From: Allomuricauda sp.
Lineage (GTDB): Bacteria > Bacteroidota > Bacteroidia > Flavobacteriales > Flavobacteriaceae
Length of the DNA stretch: 64,000 nucleotides
NCBI RefSeq assembly: GCF_028280385.1
Contig: NZ_JANQLX010000015.1
Coordinates: 682,001-746,000 of the forward strand
Reading direction: 5' to 3'
Shown here: in pieces, positions 37,126 through 46,020 of the stretch
Position numbering within the stretch: the stretch's first letter is position 1
Layout of the letters: each line of letters opens with the position of its first letter
Notes under the pieces: generated by a model
What the model saw: only the letters and a program-made list of their open reading frames with translations
Database searches by the model: none
Told to the model about the DNA's origin: nothing
Made by a program: the position numbers and the translations under genes

Positions 37126-38400
37126 CTATAAATCGTATTGTTTTATTTTTCTATACAAGGTACGCTCCGAAATACCCAACTCAGAGGCTGCTGCCTTTCT
37201 TTTTCCCTTGTTTCGTTCCAATGATTTTTTGATCAGCTCAATTTCCTTTTCCTGTAAAGATAGGGTTTCTTCCTCTTCAATTTCCTCGGCAAAATGGTAA
37301 CGATCTTCTTGCTGCTGGACCACGGGTGCCGTAGCTTCGACCACAGGAGGTTCCGGAAGGTGCAAAACCTCGGCCACGTTGGTTTCATGATGGTGGGTTT
37401 CCTCCTCCTTGTTACCGTAAATTTTTCGGATCAGGGTTTCATTTTCCTCCTGTACTTTTTCCGTATCGTTGTTCTTCAACAATTCCAGGGTTAGCTTTTT
37501 GAGGTCGTTCAGATCCCCCTTCATATCGAAAAGGACCTTGTACAGAATCTCCCTTTCATTGCTAAAATCCCCATCACTTTTCTTGGGCTCCACCACGGCC
37601 GGAAGATTGGTGTTTCCTGCATTGGGTAGGTAGCTGTGCAAGGTAGCCGCGGAGATGGTCCTATTTTCCTCCAGCACGGATATTTGTTCTGCAATGTTTC
37701 GAAGCTGACGAATATTTCCTGGCCATCGATATTTCAATAACAATTGGATGGCCTGATCCTCCAAACGGATGGTGGGCATTTTGTATTTCTGGCCAAAATC
37801 GGAGGCAAATTTTCTGAATAGTAAGTGAATATCGTTCTGCCTTTCCCGTAGCGGTGGAATATTGATTTCCACGGTACTCAATCGATAGTAAAGGTCTTCC
37901 CGGAATTTTTCTTTTTTGATGGCCTCGAACATATTGATGTTGGTTGCCGCCACGATGCGAACATCGGTTTTTTGCACTTGGGAAGATCCCACTTTAAGAA
38001 ATTCCCCGTTTTCCAAAACCCGAAGTAAACGTACTTGGGTAGTCAACGGCAATTCCCCAACTTCATCCAAGAAAATGGTACCGCCATCCGCCACTTCAAA
38101 ATAACCACTTCGGGTCTGGGTGGCCCCGGTAAAGGCCCCTTTCTCGTGCCCAAACAATTCACTGTCTATGGTTCCTTCGGGAATGGCCCCACAGTTTACG
38201 GCAATATACTTGGCGTGTTTACGGTGGGAAAGGGAATGGATGATCTTGGGAATGGCCTCTTTACCCACACCACTTTCCCCGGTTACCAAAACCGAAATGT
38301 CCGTGGGAGCCACTTGTATGGCCTTTTCCAAGGCCCGATTGAGCTTGATGTCGTTTCCGATAAGCTCGAATCTTTGTTTTATGGATTGTACTGATTCCAT
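37126..38400 (-). CDS. Sigma-54-type AAA+ transcription activator with Fis-type HTH, no receiver domain
   Basis: A 424-aa enhancer-binding-type regulator. The AAA+ domain begins almost at the N-terminus: Walker A GESGVGKE (41-48), the sigma-54 contact loop GAFTGA (88-93), Walker B TIFLDE (108-113) and a sensor region with IVAATNINMFEA. A long acidic, helix-prone linker (about 265-375, rich in E and H) leads to the C-terminal Fis-like HTH (KAAASELGISERTLYRKIKQ). There is no receiver, GAF or PAS sensor domain. It lies between miaB and the LptE genes, so it may be co-expressed with envelope genes; its own targets are unknown. Confidence 0.92.
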   Translation of the reverse strand: MESVQSIKQRFELIGNDIKLNRALEKAIQVAPTDISVLVTGESGVGKEAIPKIIHSLSHRKHAKYIAVNCGAIPEGTIDSELFGHEKGAFTGATQTRSGYFEVADGGTIFLDEVGELPLTTQVRLLRVLENGEFLKVGSSQVQKTDVRIVAATNINMFEAIKKEKFREDLYYRLSTVEINIPPLRERQNDIHLLFRKFASDFGQKYKMPTIRLEDQAIQLLLKYRWPGNIRQLRNIAEQISVLEENRTISAATLHSYLPNAGNTNLPAVVEPKKSDGDFSNEREILYKVLFDMKGDLNDLKKLTLELLKNNDTEKVQEENETLIRKIYGNKEEETHHHETNVAEVLHLPEPPVVEATAPVVQQQEDRYHFAEEIEEEETLSLQEKEIELIKKSLERNKGKRKAAASELGISERTLYRKIKQYDL

Positions 38401-38405
38401 GCTTG

Positions 38406-38473
38406 GTCATTCCTGCGTGGGCAGGAATCTTTTTTATTGTTAGGGTTGGATTCCGCACCAACTGCGGAATGAC
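38406..38473. repeat. REP/MITE-like fold-back element between miaB and the activator gene
   Basis: The 68-base element begins GTCATTCC and ends GGAATGAC (8-bp terminal inverted repeats). It contains two hairpins: ATTCCTGC-GTGG-GCAGGAAT (38409-38428) and ATTCCGCA-CCAAC-TGCGGAAT (38450-38470). The first is followed by CTTTTTTATT. This design matches the 'CATTCCTGC...GCAGGAAT' dispersed intergenic repeats seen in many bacterial genomes. It is non-coding here. Confidence 0.75.
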
Positions 38474-38481
38474 ATCAACCG

Positions 38482-39945
38482 TTAATTGTTTTCACTGAGC
38501 CCCACGGCTTCCCCAATCAAGGTGGCCGAGGTGCATTCGTTTATTTTTACGTTGACAAACTGCCCCACCGCATAGGTTTCCTTCGGAAATACGACAACGG
38601 TATTTTGGGAGTTTCTACCCATCCAATGGGCATCTGATTTTTTGGACGTTCCCTCGATCAATACCTCCTCAGTTTTGCCCACATGTTGCTGGGTTCTGAA
38701 CAGGCCATGTTTTTGCTGAAGGTCTATGATTTCCCGAAGCCTTCTCTTTTTGGTCTCCTCCGGAATATCGTCATCCAATTTTCGGGCGGCAAGGGTACCC
38801 GGCCTTTCTGAATAGGCGAACATAAAACCGAAATCGTATTTTACGTATTCCATAAGACTCAAGGTATCTTGGTGATCCTCTTCGGTCTCTGTTGGAAAAC
38901 CAGCGATCATATCCTGGCTAATGGCACAATCGGGGATGATGGCCCTAATATTATCAATCAAGGTAAAGTACTCCTCTCTCGTGTGAAGACGGTTCATGGC
39001 TTTTAAAATCCGATCACTACCGCTTTGAACCGGCAAGTGGATGTAATTGCAGATGTTGCGAAACTTGGCCATGGTCTCAATCACGTCCAAGGTCATATCC
39101 TGTGGATTGGAAGTGGAAAACCGAATACGCATTTTTGGCTGTGCCAGTGCCACCATTTCCAAAAGTTTGGCAAAGTTTACCGAGGTGGCTTTTTGCATAT
39201 CGGTGGCCTTTTCAAAATCTTTCTTCAAACCACCGCCATACCATAGGTAACTATCTACATTTTGCCCCAAAAGGGTTATTTCCTTGAATCCTTTGTCCCA
39301 CAAATCGTTGACTTCCTCTAGAATGGATTGCGGATTTCGGCTGCGTTCCCTTCCACGGGTAAAGGGAACCACACAGAAGGTACACATATTGTCACAACCC
39401 CTGGTAATGGATACGAATGCGGTTACCCCGTTCGAATTCAATCGTACCGGTGCCACATCTCCATAGGTTTCATCCTTGGAAAGGATAACATTTACGGCAT
39501 TTCTGCCCTCATCTATTTCTTGGATCAAATTGGGCAGGTCTTTGTAGGCATCAGGGCCAACTACCATATCCACAATTTTCTCCTCCTCCAAAAACTTGCT
39601 TTTTAGGCGTTCGGCCATACAGCCCAACACTCCTACCTTCATCCCCGGATTGGTCTTTTTAACGGCGTTGAATTTTTCCAGCCGTTTACGCACGGTCTGT
39701 TCGGCTTTTTCACGAATGGAACAGGTGTTTACCAAAACCAGGTCCGCTTCAGCCAACTCCTGCGTGGTGTTGAACCCTTCTTTCGCCAGAATGGAGGCTA
39801 CAATTTCGCTATCGGAAAAATTCATTTGGCAACCATAACTCTCTATATAAAGTTTCCGGTTGTTCTTTTCGTCAGATTCCAATGCCAGGGAGCTCCCTTG
39901 CTGACTTTCGTCTATTACCTTCTCTATTTCTTCGTTCCTGATCAT
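38482..39945 (-). CDS. miaB: tRNA-2-methylthio-N6-dimethylallyladenosine synthase
   Basis: Radical SAM methylthiotransferase that modifies A37 of tRNAs reading U-starting codons. The 487-aa product has the UPF0004 N-terminal domain with three cluster Cys ([24 protein letters not shown]), the radical-SAM motif [10 protein letters not shown], and a C-terminal TRAM domain ([18 protein letters not shown] onward). The N-terminal 30 residues are an extension usual for Bacteroidota. A good promoter lies just upstream, making miaB the first gene of the leftward operon. Confidence 0.97.
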   Translation of the reverse strand: MIRNEEIEKVIDESQQGSSLALESDEKNNRKLYIESYGCQMNFSDSEIVASILAKEGFNTTQELAEADLVLVNTCSIREKAEQTVRKRLEKFNAVKKTNPGMKVGVLGCMAERLKSKFLEEEKIVDMVVGPDAYKDLPNLIQEIDEGRNAVNVILSKDETYGDVAPVRLNSNGVTAFVSITRGCDNMCTFCVVPFTRGRERSRNPQSILEEVNDLWDKGFKEITLLGQNVDSYLWYGGGLKKDFEKATDMQKATSVNFAKLLEMVALAQPKMRIRFSTSNPQDMTLDVIETMAKFRNICNYIHLPVQSGSDRILKAMNRLHTREEYFTLIDNIRAIIPDCAISQDMIAGFPTETEEDHQDTLSLMEYVKYDFGFMFAYSERPGTLAARKLDDDIPEETKKRRLREIIDLQQKHGLFRTQQHVGKTEEVLIEGTSKKSDAHWMGRNSQNTVVVFPKETYAVGQFVNVKINECTSATLIGEAVGLSENN

Positions 39946-39962
39946 GTCTTGTCAATGGCTTG

Positions 39963-39994
39963 CAAAGATAATGCATAATCCAGTTTAGTGACAA
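39963..39994 (-). promoter_or_regulatory. Flavobacterial promoter of miaB
   Basis: On the minus strand TATCTTTG (39970-39963) matches TANNTTTG exactly. A TTG (39994-39992) lies 21 bases further upstream, inside the known spacing range. The element ends 17 bases before the ATG, implying a short leader. This is the best promoter match I found in the window. Confidence 0.6.
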
Positions 39995-40074
39995 TTTGGC
40001 AGTTGTATTTAATAGGATATTAAGGAATATTTCCAATATTGGTCCTCTTAAAAACAAAACATAATCAATAGACC

Positions 40075-40803
40075 ATGGATTTTACGGCAATTTCCCAACG
40101 GATTGCAGATAGCTCCCCTCTTGACTTTGGCAAAATATTCAACAACTCCATTGAACTGTTTAAAAAGGTCTGGCTTCAAGGTTTTATTACCATCCTGCTG
40201 ACCATTGTTACCATTATCCCTTTCTATATCATTATGTACTTGCCTATGATTTGGCTTGGTATGTGGGATCCCAATTCTTTTGAAACTGGGGAACTTCCCC
40301 CTACCGTATTGCTACTTATGTTCGTGACCATGCCTATTGCATTTTTGGGCATCACCTCGGTAGCATTTTGTTTAAATGCCGCTTTTTTGAGGATTTGTTG
40401 GTTAAAGGATACAAATCAGCCCACCAAGGAAGATTATTTCTATTATTTAAAAGGACAGCACTTTAGAAAGGCGTTTGTGTTGGCTTTGATCATGATCGGG
40501 CTTTCCATCTTGGGAACCTTGCTTTGCTTTATTGGGGTGTTTTACCTAATGGTGCCCCTGTCATTGTTTCCCGCCTTTTTGGCTTTTAGTGAAGAATTAT
40601 CCCCCATGGAGATTACAAAAGCAAGCTTTGCGCTCGGCCATAAAAATTGGCTTGTCATTTTTGGATTGATTCTGGTGACCGGACTCGTAGCCCAACTGGG
40701 TGTGATCCTCTGCCTGGTGGGGGTATTTTTTACAGCTATGCTGGGTAAAATCCCGACCTATCTCATTTATAAGGAAACTGTGGGTCTCCCTGAAGAGATT
40801 TAA
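40075..40803 (+). CDS. Polytopic membrane protein of unknown function
   Basis: A 242-aa protein with six likely membrane helices (about 33-58, 81-108, 133-155, 156-172, 193-212 and 213-230) and a soluble N-terminus (SSPLDFGKIFNNSIELFKKVW). The N-terminal motif and Gly/Leu-rich helices resemble the DUF975/GDPDase-membrane-domain type of proteins. In flavobacteria such proteins are often mislabelled as beta-carotene monooxygenase, for which I see no catalytic residues. It lies 80 bases upstream of the LVIVD gene and may be co-transcribed with it. Confidence 0.75.
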   Translation: MDFTAISQRIADSSPLDFGKIFNNSIELFKKVWLQGFITILLTIVTIIPFYIIMYLPMIWLGMWDPNSFETGELPPTVLLLMFVTMPIAFLGITSVAFCLNAAFLRICWLKDTNQPTKEDYFYYLKGQHFRKAFVLALIMIGLSILGTLLCFIGVFYLMVPLSLFPAFLAFSEELSPMEITKASFALGHKNWLVIFGLILVTGLVAQLGVILCLVGVFFTAMLGKIPTYLIYKETVGLPEEI

Positions 40804-40883
40804 TTTTTTTTCAGTTTAAGGCGCAACTTTGTTTAACCCTTTTTATCTAAAGGGTAAAATTCCATTCAAAAAACTTAAACAAA

Positions 40884-42137
40884 ATGAAAAAGAAAATTCT
40901 GCTTGTACTAAGCATTGCATTTATTGCCGTACTCTCTTGTGATAATCAAGATGATGGGGAATATGCCGACTATCTGGTGGCCAGACCCTTGGTCATCAAA
41001 AAATCGGAATTTACCACCATTGATATCACTGCCCCGCAGCCCATTAATGAATCTGGAAAGATCTACACCTATCAAGATTACATTTTTATCAATGACAAGT
41101 ACCTAGGAGTGCATGTTATCGATAATTCCAATCCACTTCAACCTAGAAAAATAGCATTTATTAAAATTCCGGGCAATGTGGATATTTCCGTCAAGGAAGA
41201 TTTTTTGTACGCTGATAGTTTAATGGACCTTGTGGTCCTGGATATATCAGACATCAACAATGTAAGCCAAGTGCATCGTCTGGAAAATGTGCTTTACAAT
41301 AATATCTTTTGGCCCTTTGAAGCCGACATCATTGAGAACGAGGAAATTGATTATGAAACCGAAATTCTTATAGGTTGGGAAACCACCACGGAAAGAAGGT
41401 TGATCGAAGAGGTCGAGCAATTAGGAAATGGCTGGGGGATAGCATTGGATGATTTTGCCTTGGCCGAAGCTTCAGATGCCGGTGGCACCGGAGAAGGAGG
41501 GTCGCTCGCAAGGTTCAAGATCGTGGAAGATTACCTCTATGCCGTGGATAGTCATAACATCAATATTTTTGATATTTCAGATTTGGACGATCCCCAGGAT
41601 CTGGAAGATGTCTACGCAGGTTTTGATATTGAGACCATTTTTAACCGGGGCAACCACCTCTTCTTGGGAAGCATGCGCGGGATGTACATCTACGACATCA
41701 GTTCCCCTGCCACTCCAACCTTTGTGTCCGAGTTTGAGCACGGAACCGCCTGTGACCCGGTAGTTGTGGATGGGGATTATGCCTATGTGACCCTACGGGG
41801 AGGCAATGGATGTGGTGCCTTGGAAAGTGGACTTTTTATCGTGGACATATCAAACATAGAAAGTCCGGAGCTTACCATAGAATACCCCATGGACGAACCT
41901 TACGGCCTTGGTATTAAGGATGAGAAACTTTTTGTGTGCGATGGCAATTCAGGTTTAAAGGTGTACGACAAAACCGATGTTATGGAGTTGGAACAGTTAA
42001 ACCATTTTGAAGATATTGTTACGTTTGATGTCATTCCTTTGGAAAGTCACCTCATCATGGTGGGGGATGGAGTGCTCTACCAATATGAATATTTGGACGA
42101 CGGAATAAAGCTTATGAGCCAGATTGGACTCAACTAA
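40884..42137 (+). CDS. LVIVD-repeat beta-propeller lipoprotein
   Basis: A 417-aa lipoprotein (lipobox Cys19 in AVLSC). The body consists of repeated propeller blades with the LVIVD pattern, for example VHVIDNSNPLQPRKIAFI, LVVLDISDINNVSQVHRL, INIFDISDLDDPQDLEDV and LFIVDISNIESPELTIEY. Such proteins are probably surface or periplasmic binding scaffolds; no activity is known. A long acidic insertion (about 140-200) interrupts the blades. A terminator follows at 42159. Confidence 0.87.
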   Translation: MKKKILLVLSIAFIAVLSCDNQDDGEYADYLVARPLVIKKSEFTTIDITAPQPINESGKIYTYQDYIFINDKYLGVHVIDNSNPLQPRKIAFIKIPGNVDISVKEDFLYADSLMDLVVLDISDINNVSQVHRLENVLYNNIFWPFEADIIENEEIDYETEILIGWETTTERRLIEEVEQLGNGWGIALDDFALAEASDAGGTGEGGSLARFKIVEDYLYAVDSHNINIFDISDLDDPQDLEDVYAGFDIETIFNRGNHLFLGSMRGMYIYDISSPATPTFVSEFEHGTACDPVVVDGDYAYVTLRGGNGCGALESGLFIVDISNIESPELTIEYPMDEPYGLGIKDEKLFVCDGNSGLKVYDKTDVMELEQLNHFEDIVTFDVIPLESHLIMVGDGVLYQYEYLDDGIKLMSQIGLN

Positions 42138-42158
42138 GGCATCACAATATTCCTATTT

Positions 42159-42189
42159 AATATCCCGTTTTTAGCGGGATATTTTTTTT
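42159..42189 (+). terminator. Rho-independent terminator of the LVIVD gene
   Basis: AATATCCCG and CGGGATATT pair around the loop TTTTTAG and are followed by a T-run, 22 bases after the stop codon. Confidence 0.8.
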
Positions 42190-42229
42190 GATGGAATCCA
42201 GGTCAAAACCCAAAATCGAAAAATTCATA

Positions 42230-42237
42230 TACTTTTG
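42230..42237 (+). promoter_or_regulatory. -7 element (TACTTTTG) ahead of topA
   Basis: TACTTTTG matches TANNTTTG and ends 20 bases before the topA ATG. No ideal -33 TTG is seen. It probably drives topA and the adjoining arginase-fold gene. Confidence 0.45.
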
Positions 42238-42257
42238 TTACCTCAAAACCCCGTTGC

Positions 42258-44741
42258 ATGCCAAAGAATTTAGTTATTGTCGAGTCCCCTGCGAAGGCTA
42301 AGACCATTGAACGTTTTTTAGGAAAGGACTTTCAAGTGGAATCCAGTTTTGGGCATATCGTGGATTTGCCCTCCAAGGAACTTGGCGTTGATGTGGAAAA
42401 TGGTTTCGTTCCCAAATACACCGTAGATCGGGAAAAGAAAACCTTGGTAAAAAAGCTCAAGGAGCTGGCCCAAAAGGCCGAGACCATTTGGTTGGCCAGT
42501 GATGAGGACCGGGAGGGAGAGGCCATTTCATGGCACTTGGCCGAGGCGCTAAAACTCGATAAGAGCAGGACCAAGCGAATCGTGTTTAATTCCATTACCA
42601 AATCCGCCATCCAAAAAGCCATTGAAAATCCAAGGGAGATTAACTATAACTTGGTGAACGCCCAACAGGCGCGTAGGGTATTGGACAGATTGGTGGGGTA
42701 TGAACTTTCACCGGTTTTGTGGAAAAAAATAAAACCAGGGTTATCCGCGGGGCGGGTGCAATCCGTTGCGGTGCGTTTGATCGTTGAACGCGAACGCGAA
42801 ATAGAAGGGTTTAATCCAGAAGCATCCTATAGGATCAGGGCCGAATTCAAAACCTCCCACGGGAATGTGTTTGCTGCCAAACTAGGCAAAACATTTCCAA
42901 CCAAAGAGGCAGCGGAAACTTTCTTAAGACAAAATATAGGCGCGGAATTTTCAGTGGCCAGTTTGGATAAGAAACCGGCCAAAAAATCTCCAGCACCACC
43001 GTTTACCACCTCCACATTGCAACAGGAGGCTTCCAGAAAATTATATTTCTCGGTGAGTCGCACCATGCAGGTGGCGCAACGTTTGTATGAGGCGGGATTA
43101 ATCACCTACATGAGAACGGACAGCGTTAACCTTTCCAATGAGGCTTTGAACGCGGCCAAGGATGCCATTGTCAAGAACTATGGTGAATCCTATAGTAAGG
43201 TCAGAAACTATACCGGTAAATCCAAAGGGGCACAAGAGGCACACGAGGCCATTCGTCCTACCGATATGAACAGGCAATCCCCTTCCTTGGAACGGGATCA
43301 AGCCAAACTTTACGAACTGATCTGGAAAAGAACCTTGGCATCACAGATGAGCGATGCCCAATTGGAACGGACCAATATCAAAATAAAGACCAATACCCAT
43401 TCGGAAGAATTTACCGCGAACGGGGAAGTGGTAAAATTTGATGGTTTCCTAAAAGTGTATTTGGAGGGAATCGATGAGGAAGACCGCACGGAAGAACAGG
43501 AAGGCATGTTGCCTGCCATGAGCGTGGGCGAACGTTTGGAAAATAATTACATCACTGCCACCGAACGCTTTACAAGACCACCTTATAGATATACAGAAGC
43601 TTCCTTGGTGAAAAAATTGGAGGAGCTTGGTATTGGAAGACCTTCAACCTATGCACCCACAATTTCCACGATCCAAAACCGTGGCTATGTGGAGAAAGGT
43701 ACGGTGGAAGGAACAGAGCGCAAATATGTGCAGCTGGTTCTTGAGGCTGGCACTTTAAAGGAAAAGGATCTTTCCGAAATGATAGGTTCCGATAAGGGCA
43801 AGTTGGTCCCCACGGATATAGGGATGATCGTAAACGATTTCTTGGTGAGTCATTTTACCACGATCTTGGACTATAATTTCACGGCCAAGGTGGAAGAGAA
43901 CTTTGATGAGATTGCCGAAGGTGAGGAAGATTGGCAAAAGATGATGCAGGAATTCTACAAGGACTTTCACCCCAAAGTGCTGGATGTGGAAGAAAATGCA
44001 GAGCGGGCCAGCGGAGAACGTGTATTGGGCGTTGACCCCAAATCCGGAAGACAGGTTGCGGCCAGATTGGGTCGATTTGGCCCCATGGTCCAGATAGGTA
44101 CCGTGGAAGAAGAGGAAAAACCGTTATTTGCCAGTTTGCTTCCCGAACAATCCATCTCCACCATTACTTTTGAGGAGGCCATGGACCTCTTCCAACTTCC
44201 AAGAAAGTTGGGCGAATACGAAGGGGAGGAAGTTGAGGCCAATGTAGGCCGTTTTGGACCTTATGTCCGCTTTGGCAAAAAATTCATTTCACTGGATAAA
44301 GGTGAAAGTGCCTTTGACGTGGACTTGGACCGTGCCATAGAATTGATCAAGGCCAAACAAAAAGCTGATGCCCCCATTGCCAACTACGAGGGCAAAGAGG
44401 TCACAAAGGGCGTGGGCAGGTTTGGGCCTTTCATCAAATGGGACGGGATGTTCATCAATGTGAACAAAAAATACGATTTTGACAATCTTGGTCAATCGGA
44501 TATTGCTGAACTGATAGAGGCCAAAAAAATAAAGGAGGCCGAAAAACTGGTCCAGGAATGGCCCGAAGAAAAAATTAGGATTGAAAAAGCCCGTTGGGGC
44601 AGACATAATATTATTAAGGGCAGAATCAAGGTGGAGCTTTCCAAAGATGTGGATGCTGCCAAGATTACCCTGGAAGAGGCACAGGCCCTTCTGGAAAAGA
44701 AGACCCCTAAAAAGAAAACAAAGGCGAAAGCAAAAAAATAA
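42258..44741 (+). CDS. topA: DNA topoisomerase I
   Basis: Type IA topoisomerase that relaxes negative supercoils by single-strand passage. The 827-aa product starts with a TOPRIM domain (VIVESPAKAKTIERFLG; metal site SDEDREGEAISWHL near residue 78) and carries the active-site Tyr in YMRTDSVNLS (near residue 285). The C-terminal part has three repeated GRFGPxxxxG-type modules (about 595-740) instead of cysteine zinc ribbons, and a Lys-rich tail. The stop codon is followed immediately by the ATG of the arginase-fold gene. Confidence 0.97.
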   Translation: MPKNLVIVESPAKAKTIERFLGKDFQVESSFGHIVDLPSKELGVDVENGFVPKYTVDREKKTLVKKLKELAQKAETIWLASDEDREGEAISWHLAEALKLDKSRTKRIVFNSITKSAIQKAIENPREINYNLVNAQQARRVLDRLVGYELSPVLWKKIKPGLSAGRVQSVAVRLIVEREREIEGFNPEASYRIRAEFKTSHGNVFAAKLGKTFPTKEAAETFLRQNIGAEFSVASLDKKPAKKSPAPPFTTSTLQQEASRKLYFSVSRTMQVAQRLYEAGLITYMRTDSVNLSNEALNAAKDAIVKNYGESYSKVRNYTGKSKGAQEAHEAIRPTDMNRQSPSLERDQAKLYELIWKRTLASQMSDAQLERTNIKIKTNTHSEEFTANGEVVKFDGFLKVYLEGIDEEDRTEEQEGMLPAMSVGERLENNYITATERFTRPPYRYTEASLVKKLEELGIGRPSTYAPTISTIQNRGYVEKGTVEGTERKYVQLVLEAGTLKEKDLSEMIGSDKGKLVPTDIGMIVNDFLVSHFTTILDYNFTAKVEENFDEIAEGEEDWQKMMQEFYKDFHPKVLDVEENAERASGERVLGVDPKSGRQVAARLGRFGPMVQIGTVEEEEKPLFASLLPEQSISTITFEEAMDLFQLPRKLGEYEGEEVEANVGRFGPYVRFGKKFISLDKGESAFDVDLDRAIELIKAKQKADAPIANYEGKEVTKGVGRFGPFIKWDGMFINVNKKYDFDNLGQSDIAELIEAKKIKEAEKLVQEWPEEKIRIEKARWGRHNIIKGRIKVELSKDVDAAKITLEEAQALLEKKTPKKKTKAKAKK

Positions 44742-45899
44742 ATGGCATTCGATTTTTTGGTACCGGTCAGCGACAAGGTACTGGCCTATTCAGAACTTCT
44801 CCCACCCCAGGCCCTGGGAAAAAACATCCATAAGCATACCGAAAAAAAAGGACTCCCTGTTTTTGCGAACGCAACAGTGGCCATCTTCGCGGTAAATGAA
44901 TCCCGAAACGCATTTGAGAAAAAACCGGAACCCTTGGATGTGGATGAAATCCGTATCCAACTCTATCGGCTAATGATGGGGAATTGGAATTCCACTATCC
45001 TGGATATCGGTAATATTGAGGAGGGAGAAACTGTGGAGGACACTTATTTTGTGGTCAAGGAAGTTGTGGCCGGACTATTGGAAGAAAAAATCATACCTAT
45101 TATAATAGGGGCCACCCAAGACCTTACCTTTCCCACGTATAGGGCTTTTGATAATATTAGGGACATGGTCAATTTGGTGTCCATAGACAGCCGTTTTGAT
45201 TTTGGGGAGGACGAGGAGCTCATTTCCTCGCACTCCTATATGAGTAGGATCATCACCGACAAACCCAACAATCTTTTTAATTTTTCCAACATAGGTTATC
45301 AAAGTTATTTTAATGCACAGGAGGAAATCGATCTCATGGAGCGTTTGTTTTTTGATGCCTATCGCCTTGGGGATATCGCTGCGGACATTTCGTTGGCCGA
45401 ACCTGTTTTGAGAAGCTCCCATATAGTGAGCTTGGATCTAAGGGCCATTCGCGCAGGGGAAATGGGATTGCACAAAAACTTTTCGCCCAACGGATTTACA
45501 GGGAGGGAGATTTGTGCCATTGCCCGTTATGCCGGAATTAGCGACAAGGTTTCCCTGTTTGGTATATACGAAGGGGAAAACTCCAACCAGGCCTTCCAGA
45601 TGATCGCACAGATCATTTGGTACTTTATAGAAGGGATCAGCTTTAGGATCACGGAATTCCCAAGTTCAAAAAGTGAGGACTTTACCAAGTTCACCGTGCC
45701 CACGGATACGGAAGAACTTGTTTTCTACAAAAGCCATATAACCGAACGGTGGTGGGTGGAAGTTCCATCAATTTTGCCGGAACATACTAAAACAAATTCA
45801 GCGGCGTTATTACCATGCACTGAGGGGGACTATTTGGACGCATGTAACCAGAAGATTCCCGAAAGGTGGTTTAAAGCTTACAGAAAGGGCTTTAACTGA
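44742..45899 (+). CDS. Arginase/formimidoylglutamase-fold protein with destroyed metal site (probable pseudoenzyme)
   Basis: A 385-aa protein of the ureohydrolase fold, usually annotated formimidoylglutamase. The six Mn ligands of the family sit in GGxH, DAHxD and SxDxD. Here I read GATQ (Gln126 for His), DSRFD (Asp149, Arg151 for His, Asp153) and SLDLR (Asp232, Arg234 for Asp). Three of six ligands are lost and two are replaced by Arg, whose charges could stand in for the two Mn ions, so hydrolase activity is very unlikely. A C-terminal extension of about 80 residues (from about 305; YKSHITERWWVEVPS) follows the core. It abuts topA with no gap and lies 121 bases before gldK, which suggests a role tied to gliding/type IX secretion rather than His or Arg breakdown (inference). 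Confidence 0.85.
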   Translation: MAFDFLVPVSDKVLAYSELLPPQALGKNIHKHTEKKGLPVFANATVAIFAVNESRNAFEKKPEPLDVDEIRIQLYRLMMGNWNSTILDIGNIEEGETVEDTYFVVKEVVAGLLEEKIIPIIIGATQDLTFPTYRAFDNIRDMVNLVSIDSRFDFGEDEELISSHSYMSRIITDKPNNLFNFSNIGYQSYFNAQEEIDLMERLFFDAYRLGDIAADISLAEPVLRSSHIVSLDLRAIRAGEMGLHKNFSPNGFTGREICAIARYAGISDKVSLFGIYEGENSNQAFQMIAQIIWYFIEGISFRITEFPSSKSEDFTKFTVPTDTEELVFYKSHITERWWVEVPSILPEHTKTNSAALLPCTEGDYLDACNQKIPERWFKAYRKGFN

Positions 45900-46020
45900 A
45901 CAAATTAAATTTAGAGCATTAACTGTTTTTACACAATAATTTGTCCAAAAATCAGTTTTGAGAGTAAGAATTTTGTGTAGCACAGTTTAAAAATCTTAAA
46001 TCGAAAATTTAACCTAAAGT

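Noticed and set aside
40075..40803. Beta-carotene 15,15'-monooxygenase label often given to this kind of protein
   Set aside because: No iron-binding His set or propeller is present; the protein is almost entirely membrane helices.
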